The notes beneath the pieces were generated by a model, which did no database searches, had not been told where the DNA came from, and saw only the letters and a program-made list of their open reading frames with translations. The position numbers and the translations under genes are program-made. Of a stretch of DNA of 64,000 nucleotides, positions 1-6,787 are shown piece after piece (the stretch's first letter is position 1; each line of letters starts with the position of its first letter). This DNA comes from JBDWFY01 sp965275915 (GTDB taxonomy: Bacteria; Pseudomonadota; Alphaproteobacteria; Rhizobiales; Stappiaceae), in NCBI GenBank assembly GCA_965275915.1, contig CBDHYI010000008.1, forward strand, positions 1,426,001 to 1,490,000, given 5' to 3'.

Positions 1-624
1 CATCACGGCTCCCTGGATCACTGCCATGCCCACCGCGCCCAAACCGAAGACCGCGACAGAGGCGCCGGCTTCCACCTTGGCAGTGTTGCGCACGGCCCCC
101 ATGCCGGTCGGCACGGCACAGCCCATGACGGACGCCTTGGACAAGGGCGCTTCCCTGGCAATCTTGGCAACGGAGATTTCAGGCAGCACCGTGTACTCGC
201 TGAATGTGCTGGTGCCCATATAATGGAGGATTTGTCTTCCCTTGTATGAGAACCGCGAGGTCCCATCGGGCATCAGGCCGGCGCCCTGCGTTTTTCGGAT
301 GGTTTGGCAAAGATTGGTCTTGCCGGACTTGATGTAAGGACAGTCAGGATCTTCAGGAACGTAAAGCGGGATCACATGGTCGCCCGGCGCAACGGAAGTC
401 ACACCTTTGCCCACCTCTTCGACCACACCGCATCCTTCATGGCCCAGGATGCAGGGAAACAGCCCCTCCGGGTCTTCGCCCGACAGGGTGAATACATCGG
501 TGTGACACAGGCTGGTCGTTACGATACGAACAAGAACCTCGCCCTCTTTGGGTCCTTCAAGGTCAATTTCCTCGATTTCCAGCGGGCGGTTGGGTTCCCA
601 TGCGATGGCAGCGCGCGTTTTCAT
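1..624 (-). CDS. Class III (glutathione-dependent) alcohol dehydrogenase, 3' part outside window, structural Zn site degenerate
   Basis: Translating the complement from an ATG at 624 gives MKTRAAIAWEPNRPLEIEEI, the usual start of S-(hydroxymethyl)glutathione dehydrogenase, which oxidises the formaldehyde-glutathione adduct with NAD. A strong ribosome site (TAGGAGG) precedes it. Catalytic zinc ligands are present: Cys in LCHTD, His in GHEG, Cys in MGCAVPTG. The structural zinc lobe, normally four cysteines (C-x2-C-x2-C-x7-C), reads PEDPDCPYIKSGKTNLC, so the first cysteine is Asp and the third Ile. The gene lies 26 bp after DUF1826 on the same strand, so both probably share one transcript with a Zur-like box in front. 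I infer a zinc-sparing paralogue of the normal enzyme. About 208 residues are visible; the rest lies beyond position 1. Confidence 0.9.
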   Translation of the reverse strand, partial: MKTRAAIAWEPNRPLEIEEIDLEGPKEGEVLVRIVTTSLCHTDVFTLSGEDPEGLFPCILGHEGCGVVEEVGKGVTSVAPGDHVIPLYVPEDPDCPYIKSGKTNLCQTIRKTQGAGLMPDGTSRFSYKGRQILHYMGTSTFSEYTVLPEISVAKIAREAPLSKASVMGCAVPTGMGAVRNTAKVEAGASVAVFGLGAVGMAVIQGAVM

Positions 625-650
625 TGTCGACCTCCTCCTAAATGTTGGAA

Positions 651-1301
651 TTAATGCAAAAGGTTATGGTGGGCGCTGTCCCGGTCCTCGACAGGATCAA
701 GTGCCAGCACGAGCCGCGTTTTGCCTGTGCCCTCAATCGGTGGAGAACGATGCAGAAAGTCGCATGGCGGCGATACGGGCCAATGCGTCCCGCGCAGCAC
801 GATCGGCGCACAGGTCGGCACCGCTAAGACATTGGCCGGTGTGCTGCCGTCACATGAAAGGCAATACTGGGTCCCCGGTCCGCGATAAGTGCACACCAGG
901 CGTGCAGTCACCGCGTCAATGTGAAACTCTCGATAGAAATCTGTTTTCACGATATCCAGACGCAGTTGAAGGTACTCAGTCTGCATCACATCGGCAAAGA
1001 TAAAGGCCAGGGCGGCAATATCACCGGCCAGGTATGCGCGTTCCTCGCATTGCGGTGTTCCGGCGATGCTGCAAAGATGGTCAACGGCTTCCCGGACGGC
1101 ATCCGGGCGCAGGGTCACGCGGGTGCTTGGGAGCAGCGCCGGATCAAGATCGTTGATCCAGGTCCGAAAGCGGACAGCCGGCTCGCGGTGCCAGATTACA
1201 GCAGGATATCCCCGTCGATGGATGGCTGTCAGGCCCTCGGGCGCATCAGTGATACCCACTCGGGCTGCGGTTTCCTTGACACTCACCTGAGCGACACTCA
1301 T
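651..1301 (-). CDS. DUF1826 family protein
   Basis: A 216-residue protein with the DUF1826 hallmarks FHIDAVTARLVCTYRGPGTQ in the middle and SPPIEGTGKTRLVLALDP near the end. The biochemical function is unknown. In proteobacteria this family is found in zinc-limitation regulons, often beside COG0523 GTPases. The ATG at 1301 is preferred because GGTGAT lies just upstream and the length fits the family; an upstream ATG at 1322 and a TTG at 1412 are also in frame. The last third has CLSCDG and PTCAP, possible metal ligands. It is followed at 26 bp by the alcohol dehydrogenase. Confidence 0.85.
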   Translation of the reverse strand: MSVAQVSVKETAARVGITDAPEGLTAIHRRGYPAVIWHREPAVRFRTWINDLDPALLPSTRVTLRPDAVREAVDHLCSIAGTPQCEERAYLAGDIAALAFIFADVMQTEYLQLRLDIVKTDFYREFHIDAVTARLVCTYRGPGTQYCLSCDGSTPANVLAVPTCAPIVLRGTHWPVSPPCDFLHRSPPIEGTGKTRLVLALDPVEDRDSAHHNLLH

Positions 1302-1434
1302 CGCATGATCACCACGGACCATCGGTTGGGAAGCGAAGCAAGAGACGAATTTTCGATTGGGTGGCGAAGAGGGCCAGCGTGCTTCATCATCTTTGCTCGG
1401 AGTGTCAATCAATGAAATTCAAGTGTGGTTTTAT

Positions 1435-1451
1435 ACGTTATAACATAACGT
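1435..1451. promoter_or_regulatory. Zur-box-like palindrome upstream of DUF1826-adh
   Basis: ACGTTATAACATAACGT is a near-perfect dyad with GTTAT and ATAAC arms, the core of Zur operators in proteobacteria. It sits 134 bp upstream of the chosen DUF1826 start. Family context (DUF1826) and the altered zinc lobe of the downstream dehydrogenase support zinc control. The rest of 1413-1736 shows no gene. Confidence 0.6.
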
Positions 1452-1736
1452 CAAACAAGGTGTTTGATCGCGATTGAGGGAAGCTCCGCTTCTGCTCAGC
1501 CGGACAGCGGCCTCTTGGGCTAATCCCGGTTCTGAGAACACCTAGGGATGCCTTAATTGTCCTGCATGGCCGTTACGGGTCCTCAAGTCTCTATCTCTGG
1601 GTATTTCATGAGTTTTGTGTGACTTCGTCTGGCCAGGAATCGTCTGGCGCATTCAACTGAATCTGGAAAGCACCCTTTACAATCGCCACGGATATCGTAT
1701 GTAAAGGAAGCTTTCCATTTTTAGGACACTTCCGTC

Positions 1737-2135
1737 ATGACACCCGAACGGGCAACATATCGTTATTTTAAAGTTTTCATCCCCGCAATGTGCATGTATG
1801 CGGCCAGTTCAATAGGCATTGCATGGATTGGTGAAAGCACTGCGCTGCCGTCTGTTTTCCTGTACGGGCTGGCATGTATTCCGGTCGCTGCCGTGTTTTT
1901 CGCATTCTGGGCACACTGGCGTTTTGCGACCGAGATCGACGAGTTCCTCCGGCTCATACAGATAAAGGGAACTTTGTTCAGTATCGCCTGCGTGATGATC
2001 GTCGCTTCCGGATGGGGAACGTTGGAGACGCTGGCAGATGCGCCAAGGCTTCCTGTTTTCTGGCTCTTGCCGATCTTCTGGATAACACAATCCGCAGCGA
2101 CGGCGGTCATTTCGAAGCGGCAAGGCGTGTTCTGA
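1737..2135 (+). CDS. Small four-TM membrane protein
   Basis: 132 residues with four hydrophobic stretches (about residues 12-32, 38-60, 78-96, 105-125) and short polar ends. I do not recognise a family. Its stop overlaps the start of the HTH gene (TGATG), a hallmark of translational coupling. Small membrane proteins paired with a YozG/Xre-type regulator of this size are common in bacteria; the pair may regulate its own expression. The start ATG is followed by TPERATYRYFK, a plausible cytoplasmic lead. Confidence 0.75.
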   Translation: MTPERATYRYFKVFIPAMCMYAASSIGIAWIGESTALPSVFLYGLACIPVAAVFFAFWAHWRFATEIDEFLRLIQIKGTLFSIACVMIVASGWGTLETLADAPRLPVFWLLPIFWITQSAATAVISKRQGVF

Positions 2136-2353
2136 TGAAGAACCGCCTGAAAGAGCTCCGCGCAGAGCGGGGTTGGTCGCAATCCGTGTTGGGAGATCAT
2201 CTGGACGTGTCGCGCCAGACAATCAATGCCATTGAAGCAGGACGCTACGATCCCTCTTTGCCATTGGCCTTCAAGATTGCGCGGCTTTTCAACCAACCAA
2301 TCGAAGATATTTTTGAGGACAGAGCGGCATCCGGGCAGTTTGAGGTTGATTAA
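2135..2353 (+). CDS. Xre-family HTH regulator, 72 aa
   Basis: MKNRLKELRAERGWSQSVLG opens a standard Cro/C1-type helix-turn-helix (SQSVLGDHLDVSRQTINAIE), followed by the family tail KIARLFNQPIEDIF. It is a stand-alone DNA-binding domain like YozG. The ATG at 2135 overlaps the stop of the membrane protein upstream. A long upstream extension in the same frame exists but would overlap the membrane gene and has no family support. It probably controls this two-gene unit. Confidence 0.88.
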   Translation: MKNRLKELRAERGWSQSVLGDHLDVSRQTINAIEAGRYDPSLPLAFKIARLFNQPIEDIFEDRAASGQFEVD

Positions 2354-2409
2354 TTTACTAAATAGTGAAATATTAGCTTTATAGAGAATTATTCAGCAGG
2401 AATTTTAAA

Positions 2410-2766
2410 ATGACCCCAATTCAGAAAGCAGCACTCGATCAGTTTTACGCAGGCGCGACAGCGCAGGATGCGTCTATGATCCGACCGTTGCTGACCGATG
2501 ATTTCACCTTCAAGGCACCGATGATGAGCTTCGACAATCCCGATGACTATGTCGCGCATCTGGTCGGCTTTTGCGGCCACGTCAAAGACTCACGGTACAT
2601 TTCCGAAGGGGATGCCGTCGTTCACATCTTCAGACTTGTGGCCCGGACGCCCGATGGTGAGAAGGAAATGGAGATGTGCGATGTCTTCACCTTCAAAGGG
2701 GACAAGATCGCCCGACAGGAGCTCTATACAGATTCCAGACAATTTCCCGAAGCGGAAGCCGCTTAA
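2410..2766 (+). CDS. SnoaL-like / NTF2-fold protein
   Basis: 118 residues with the NTF2-like pattern: helical start (QKAALDQFYAGATAQD), LLTDDFTFKAPM, then a long beta region (EKEMEMCDVFTFKGDKIARQ) ending in a Glu-Leu-Tyr strand. Such domains act as small isomerases or hydrolases or bind ligands; nothing here identifies a substrate. It is the first gene of a same-strand run with ArsR, SRPBCC, GST and Pth2 genes (43 bp to the next). The start ATG follows CAGGAATTTTAAA. Confidence 0.8.
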   Translation: MTPIQKAALDQFYAGATAQDASMIRPLLTDDFTFKAPMMSFDNPDDYVAHLVGFCGHVKDSRYISEGDAVVHIFRLVARTPDGEKEMEMCDVFTFKGDKIARQELYTDSRQFPEAEAA

Positions 2767-2809
2767 GCGACAGACTGATCATCCGATCCCGCACCCGAGG
2801 AGGACACTG

Positions 2810-3151
2810 ATGCAGCAAGTAACCCCCGAGCTGACACGCACTTTTGCCGCGCTCAGCGATCCGGTGAGGATGGCAACACTTGCTAAACTGGCCGAGGGGC
2901 CCGCTACGGTTGGCGAATTGGCCGCGCCGTTTGCGCTCTCTCCGGCAGGGTTTTCCAAGCATCTGTCAGTTCTTCAGGCTGCGGGATTGGTTTCCAAAGA
3001 ACTGGATGGGCGGAGGCATATTTGCAGTCTGCAAGCGGAGCCGCTCAGGGCCGCTTTTAACTGGCTTTCGTTTTACGAAAGGCTTTGGTCGGACAATCTG
3101 GATCGGTTGGAAGCGTTTCTTGATAATAACCCGGCCCGGCCGAAAGACTAA
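2810..3151 (+). CDS. ArsR-family winged-helix regulator
   Basis: 113 residues starting MQQVTPELTRTFAALSDPVR, with the ArsR DNA-recognition region LSPAGFSKHLSVLQAAGLV and wing ELDGRRHICSL. No CxC metal site is visible, so it is of the non-metal group that is commonly paired with an SRPBCC/AHSA1 gene. The ATG follows GAGGAGGAC, a strong ribosome site. The gene lies 11 bp before the SRPBCC gene and probably regulates the run 2410-4602. Confidence 0.92.
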   Translation: MQQVTPELTRTFAALSDPVRMATLAKLAEGPATVGELAAPFALSPAGFSKHLSVLQAAGLVSKELDGRRHICSLQAEPLRAAFNWLSFYERLWSDNLDRLEAFLDNNPARPKD

Positions 3152-3162
3152 AAGATACGCAC

Positions 3163-3645
3163 ATGACACGCTCTCACACAGTATTGCAAACCCGTATTCT
3201 GAATGCGTCTGTCCAGGATGTCTGGGCTGCCTGGACCAGGCCGGATCTGATGAAGCAATGGTTCTGCCCCCTTGGAATGACCGCTGCGGATGTTGAAGCC
3301 GACGTGCAGGTCGGTGGCGCGTTTCGTATTGTCATGGACCCGGAAGGCACTGACATTCAGCGGCCTCCGGGTGTTGGCGAGTTGCTTATCGCCCATGGCA
3401 CCTATCAGTTGATCCTGCCGCCGCAGAAACTGGTATTCTCGTGGGCGTGGGAGGGACGGGAAGAGGTGAGCAGGGTCTCGATTTCAATGAGACAGATCGG
3501 CGAAAAAACCGAGCTTACGCTCGTTCATGACGGTCTGGCGAGTGAAGACTGCCGCACCTTCCATGAAAACGGCTGGATACCAACGCTGGAGAACCTCGCG
3601 CAGCATTTGGGCAAAAAACATCCGGCCGTGGCGGCAACAGCATGA
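3163..3645 (+). CDS. SRPBCC (AHSA1-like) domain protein
   Basis: 160 residues of the START/Bet-v1-like fold: entry motif VQDVWAAWTRPDLMKQWF, central GGAFRIVM, strand TYQLILPPQKLVFSWAWE and closing helix HENGWIPTLENLAQHL. Such proteins bind small hydrophobic ligands; genes of this type follow ArsR regulators in many genomes. Stop and the next start overlap (ATGA at 3642-3645), so it is probably translated together with the GST. Confidence 0.9.
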   Translation: MTRSHTVLQTRILNASVQDVWAAWTRPDLMKQWFCPLGMTAADVEADVQVGGAFRIVMDPEGTDIQRPPGVGELLIAHGTYQLILPPQKLVFSWAWEGREEVSRVSISMRQIGEKTELTLVHDGLASEDCRTFHENGWIPTLENLAQHLGKKHPAVAATA

Positions 3646-4247
3646 AGCTCTATGATGCTCAGGCCGGAAACGCAAAACGCGTTCGTATCTTCATGGCGGA
3701 GAAAAAGATCGAGATTCCGCGCGAAGTTGTTGAACTGGGCGTCGATACCCGAACGCCTGCGTTCCGGAAGCTCAATTCGTTGAGTGAGGTGCCGGTGCTG
3801 GAACTGGACGACGGCCGGGTCATCACCGACAGTATTGCAATTTGCCGCTATCTCGATAACGTCTTTCCCGAAAAGCCGCTCATGGGGCGTACGGCTTTTG
3901 AACAAGGTCACATCGAAATGTGGAGCCAGCGGATCTATCAGGAGATTTTTCTGCCGATCGGATTGATGGTGCGTCACCGGTTGCCGCTTTTCGCCGATGT
4001 CCTGGAGCAGGTTCCCGCTTTCGCTGATGCGCAGAGACGCATGATGCCCCGGAAGTGGCGTTGGCTCGATCGGGAATTGGCGGACAGTAGAGCTTACATT
4101 GCAGGCGGAGAGTTCACTTTTGCAGATGTTCAGGGGATGACAGCGCTTGCTCTGGCCGATCTGTTTGATCTCGGTATCCCTGATCATTGTCCGCACGCTC
4201 TCAGATGGGCCGAGGGTATGCGCAACAGACCGAGTTGGACTGTTTAG
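3642..4247 (+). CDS. Glutathione S-transferase family protein
   Basis: 201 residues. The N-terminal thioredoxin-fold half has SEVPVLELDDGRVITDSIAI, including the cis-proline VPVL and the DS pair that binds the glutathione gamma-glutamyl group. The helical C-terminal half carries FTFADVQGMTALALADL, the N-capping-box region of GSTs. The N-terminus LYDAQAGNAKRVRIF lacks an obvious catalytic Tyr or Cys; a Ser is also missing at the usual spot, so activity class is uncertain. It overlaps the SRPBCC gene by 4 bp and is 1 bp from the Pth2-like gene. Confidence 0.9.
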   Translation: MKLYDAQAGNAKRVRIFMAEKKIEIPREVVELGVDTRTPAFRKLNSLSEVPVLELDDGRVITDSIAICRYLDNVFPEKPLMGRTAFEQGHIEMWSQRIYQEIFLPIGLMVRHRLPLFADVLEQVPAFADAQRRMMPRKWRWLDRELADSRAYIAGGEFTFADVQGMTALALADLFDLGIPDHCPHALRWAEGMRNRPSWTV

Positions 4248-4248
4248 G

Positions 4249-4602
4249 GTGCCGACACATTCTTTGAAACAAGTCATTGTCGTGAATATTTCGCTGAATA
4301 TGCCGCCGGGAAAAATGGCTGCGCAGGTGGCCCATGCCTCTGTTGCCGCCCTTTTAAAGGCCGCGTCCAGAACACAGATGGAGTGGTTGTCCGTCGGAAT
4401 GCCGAAAATCGTACTTGGCGGTTCAGAAGCAGCTGAATTGTCCCGGCTGTTCTCCGAGGCGAAAAACGCCGCAATTCCGGCCTGCCTCGTTCACGATGCC
4501 GGCAAGACTGTCGTTCCGGAAGGCACGGTGACATGCCTGGGCATCGGGCCGGCACCAGCAGATGAGATAGACCGGCTCACGGCATCACTGCCACTGTTGT
4601 GA
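4249..4602 (+). CDS. Pth2-family peptidyl-tRNA hydrolase-like protein
   Basis: About 117 residues with the PTH2 signatures NMPPGKMAAQVAHASVAAL (catalytic Lys and the K-M-A-A-Q-V-A-H-A core) and the late EGTVTCLGIGPAPADEIDRL. Archaeal-type Pth2 releases peptides from tRNA; scattered bacteria carry stand-alone copies of uncertain role. I place the start at the GTG at 4249, just after the GST stop, because an upstream extension lies inside the GST gene. Normal bacterial Pth is not in the window. Confidence 0.8.
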   Translation: MPTHSLKQVIVVNISLNMPPGKMAAQVAHASVAALLKAASRTQMEWLSVGMPKIVLGGSEAAELSRLFSEAKNAAIPACLVHDAGKTVVPEGTVTCLGIGPAPADEIDRLTASLPLL

Positions 4603-4699
4603 GGCGACTTCATCCGGCACGATAAATTGCGAAGCGGTTGCTCCCGTGCGTGGCAGGGATATGCCGCACCACTGCGATTGCGGATGACTTTTCAGAGGA

Positions 4700-4969
4700 C
4701 TAGGCTCAGGACCCATTCATTTCATCCATTCTGCGAGAGCAGATTTTGTTTTTGACAAGGCGGAAAGGAGCAGGAAACCGTCCGGTTTTCAAGTCTTTCC
4801 AACGCAGTCAGGAACACAATATGCCTCGCCCTTCGGGTTTTGAAAGAAGTGTCCGCCTGAAGAAAACCAGAGCTCGCAAAGGTATCCACCTTCGCTTCTC
4901 CCTGGTTCTCTCCAGTCGAATACTTCTTTCAAAACAGACTTGCATGAAATTAATGGGTCCTGAGCCTAG
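4700..4969. mobile_element. MITE-like element with long inner hairpin (family 1, complete)
   Basis: The ends CTAGGCTCAGGACCCATT and AATGGGTCCTGAGCCTAG are inverted repeats, extended inward to about 25 bp with few mismatches (TCATTTCAT / ATGAAATTA). CTAG or TA may be the duplicated target, as with IS5-type elements. An inner inverted repeat (GTTTTGAAAGAAGT near 4838 against ACTTCTTTCAAAAC near 4926) would form a second stem. No transposase is encoded. It ends 7 bp from the stop of the VOC gene. A related end lies at 8662-8730. Confidence 0.75.
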
Positions 4970-4976
4970 GGCGGCC

Positions 4977-5354
4977 TTAGCCCTGGTTTGTGAGGTCCTG
5001 AGCCAGCATCAGCGCATTGCCGTCCGGATCGTAAAATGTTGCCGTGCTGACCATACCCTCAATGGTGACGGTGTCGCCGTCGAATTTGACGCCGGCGGCT
5101 TCCAGGTCTTTCCGTGCAGTTGCAATGTCGGCGATGCCGAAGACGGGGACGGTGTTGCCCGGTGCGGGTTCGGCCTGTTCACCGAGGCCCAGCGTGACTC
5201 CCTCGGTCATGGTTTTCAGTTCGCTCCAGCCCGCATCATCGGCGTGATAGAGCACATCAAACCCCAGTTTCTCCTCGTACCAGCGCGCGCTGATATGTCG
5301 GTCCTTGACGGACAGGGCGATGGTGATCGTGTTTTCCAGCGTTACAATTGGCAC
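4977..5354 (-). CDS. VOC (glyoxalase/bleomycin-resistance fold) protein
   Basis: 125 residues in one beta-alpha-beta-beta-beta pair arrangement: KDRHISARWYEEKLGFDVLY at the front and VSTATFYDPDGNALMLAQDL at the back, with the family Glu replaced by Leu-Met near the end. The start is taken as the GTG at 5354 behind GAGGGAAGAGCC; the reading frame stays open far upstream but runs across the divergent regulator. The substrate is not predictable. It is divergently transcribed from the winged-helix gene at 5395, which probably controls it. Confidence 0.85.
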   Translation of the reverse strand: MPIVTLENTITIALSVKDRHISARWYEEKLGFDVLYHADDAGWSELKTMTEGVTLGLGEQAEPAPGNTVPVFGIADIATARKDLEAAGVKFDGDTVTIEGMVSTATFYDPDGNALMLAQDLTNQG

Positions 5355-5394
5355 GGCTCTTCCCTCATGTCGGAAAATATATATACTATACTTT
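5355..5394. promoter_or_regulatory. 40-bp divergent promoter region of VOC and winged-helix genes
   Basis: The whole intergenic region between two opposed starts is 40 bp and holds the AT-rich dyad ATATATACTATA close to the regulator ATG. Two promoters must overlap here, so a regulator bound to this site would affect both genes. This is inferred from layout only. Confidence 0.45.
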
Positions 5395-5925
5395 ATGGAC
5401 ATAAAGACACTTGTCAAGGTGGCGTCCCGCGCGTGGTGCCTGACAATTCTGGCACAGCTGCATCGCGGCGTTCCCGGCCGGCAGGCGTCGCTGCTTGCAG
5501 CGACCGGCGCCGGGCGGACCGCGTTTTTGCAAAGTCTTGCGCATCTGGTTGAACTGGGTCTGGTGGAAAGGAATCCTGGATACGGCCATCCACTCAGACC
5601 GGAATTCCGCCTGACCGTGAGAGGTGCTGAATTCGCCGGATATGCAAACAGGATTGAGACGCTCGCAAAAGAGCAGGCGGACCAGGTTCTTCTGCGCCGA
5701 GCCTGGACAGTGCCCGTTCTGACGGCAAGCCGACAACCGTGTTTTTTCGGCGAGATCAAAAACCGGCTGCCGTCGATCACCGACCGGGCTTTATCGCAGT
5801 CCCTCAAGTCGCTTGAGGCGCACCGATGGCTTCGCCGCGATATCGAGGCCGCCAGCCGTCCCGCACGCTCTCGCTATCTGGCGATTAATACCGGGGCTCT
5901 GATCGGAGAAGCAGCGGGTCTGTGA
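5395..5925 (+). CDS. Winged-helix transcriptional regulator (HxlR/MarR-like)
   Basis: 176 residues beginning MDIKTLVKVASRAWCLTILA. It appears to contain two winged-helix-like halves: residues about 5-75 (AFLQSLAHLVELGLVERNPG) and 100-165 (FGEIKNRLPSITDRALSQSLKSL, the HxlR-like recognition part, then HRWLRRDI). HxlR proteins often sense reactive aldehydes or redox stress. The ATG at 5395 is chosen because upstream in-frame extension runs into the divergent VOC gene. Confidence 0.8.
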   Translation: MDIKTLVKVASRAWCLTILAQLHRGVPGRQASLLAATGAGRTAFLQSLAHLVELGLVERNPGYGHPLRPEFRLTVRGAEFAGYANRIETLAKEQADQVLLRRAWTVPVLTASRQPCFFGEIKNRLPSITDRALSQSLKSLEAHRWLRRDIEAASRPARSRYLAINTGALIGEAAGL

Positions 5926-6015
5926 GCGGTTGAAGCATGTTCAAGAAGACATGTCTTTTGTCGCGTGTTCATATCCGAGAACCGCACACACTTTTCGGGA
6001 ATACGCTCTGGTTCG

Positions 6016-6735
6016 TTACCGCCCGTTCTTCTTGCGCCAGGCAGCGAACTTCTCAAGGTTTTCTTCCCGTGTTGCCGGATAGAGGCCGATGATGGTTGCG
6101 CCATTTCTGACCTGCTCGATGGCAAAATCCTCGTAGGCTGTCATCTCAACGGCTTCATCGGCAATCTCGTCTCCAAGGTGGGCGGGGATGATGATGACGC
6201 TGTCATCATCGCCAACCACAATGTCGCCCGGGAAGACCGGTGCATCGCCGCAGCCGATGGGGACATTGATGTCGATGGCTTCGTTGGTCGTCAGGTTTGT
6301 GGGGCTTGAGGGACGCGCGTGGTAGGCCGGCATATCGAGGTCGCCGATATTCATCGCATCGCGAAAGCCGCCATCGGTGACCACCCCCGCACCGCCCCGG
6401 ACCATCAGGCGGGTGATGAGGATGTCGCCCGCGGACGCTGCGGTGGCATCCTTGCGGCTGTCCATCACCAGGACATGACCGGGCGGGCAGGTTTCGATGG
6501 CGTGACGCTGCGGGTGTTCGGGATTCCGGAACTCCGAAAGCTGATTGCGGTCTTCGCGGGCCGGCATATAGCGCAGCGTGAAAGCCGGACCGACCATGTT
6601 GCAGCCCTTGGGCCTGACGGGACGCACATCCTGGATCACCTGATGGCGAAGGCCGCGCTTATAGAGCGCCGTCGCCAGGGTTGCGACGCTCACGTGTTTC
6701 AGTTTTTCAAGGGATTCCGGTTTCACGTCACTCAT
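6016..6735 (-). CDS. RraA-like / HMG-aldolase family protein
   Basis: 239 residues starting MSDVKPESLEKLKHVSVATL after AAAGGAAAAGC. The family signature is MVRGGAGVVTDGGFRDAMNI followed by the metal-binding GDDDSVIIIPAH. RraA-fold proteins include the RNase E inhibitor, 4-hydroxy-4-methyl-2-oxoglutarate aldolase and sugar-acid pathway proteins. Placement 52 bp after an IlvD/Edd sugar-acid dehydratase on the same strand points to sugar-acid catabolism rather than RNase control. It ends with an Arg/Lys-rich tail. Confidence 0.88.
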   Translation of the reverse strand: MSDVKPESLEKLKHVSVATLATALYKRGLRHQVIQDVRPVRPKGCNMVGPAFTLRYMPAREDRNQLSEFRNPEHPQRHAIETCPPGHVLVMDSRKDATAASAGDILITRLMVRGGAGVVTDGGFRDAMNIGDLDMPAYHARPSSPTNLTTNEAIDINVPIGCGDAPVFPGDIVVGDDDSVIIIPAHLGDEIADEAVEMTAYEDFAIEQVRNGATIIGLYPATREENLEKFAAWRKKNGR

Positions 6736-6787
6736 TGCTTTTCCTTTAAATATGGCGGCCTGCGGCTGTGCCGTCGGCGAATTGTTT

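Noticed and set aside
304..1003. Plus-strand frames over the alcohol dehydrogenase and DUF1826 genes
   Set aside because: Both are antisense to genes with strong family signatures.
4746..5552. 268-residue plus-strand frame across MITE 1 and the VOC gene
   Set aside because: It joins an element to antisense of the VOC gene; no coherent protein.
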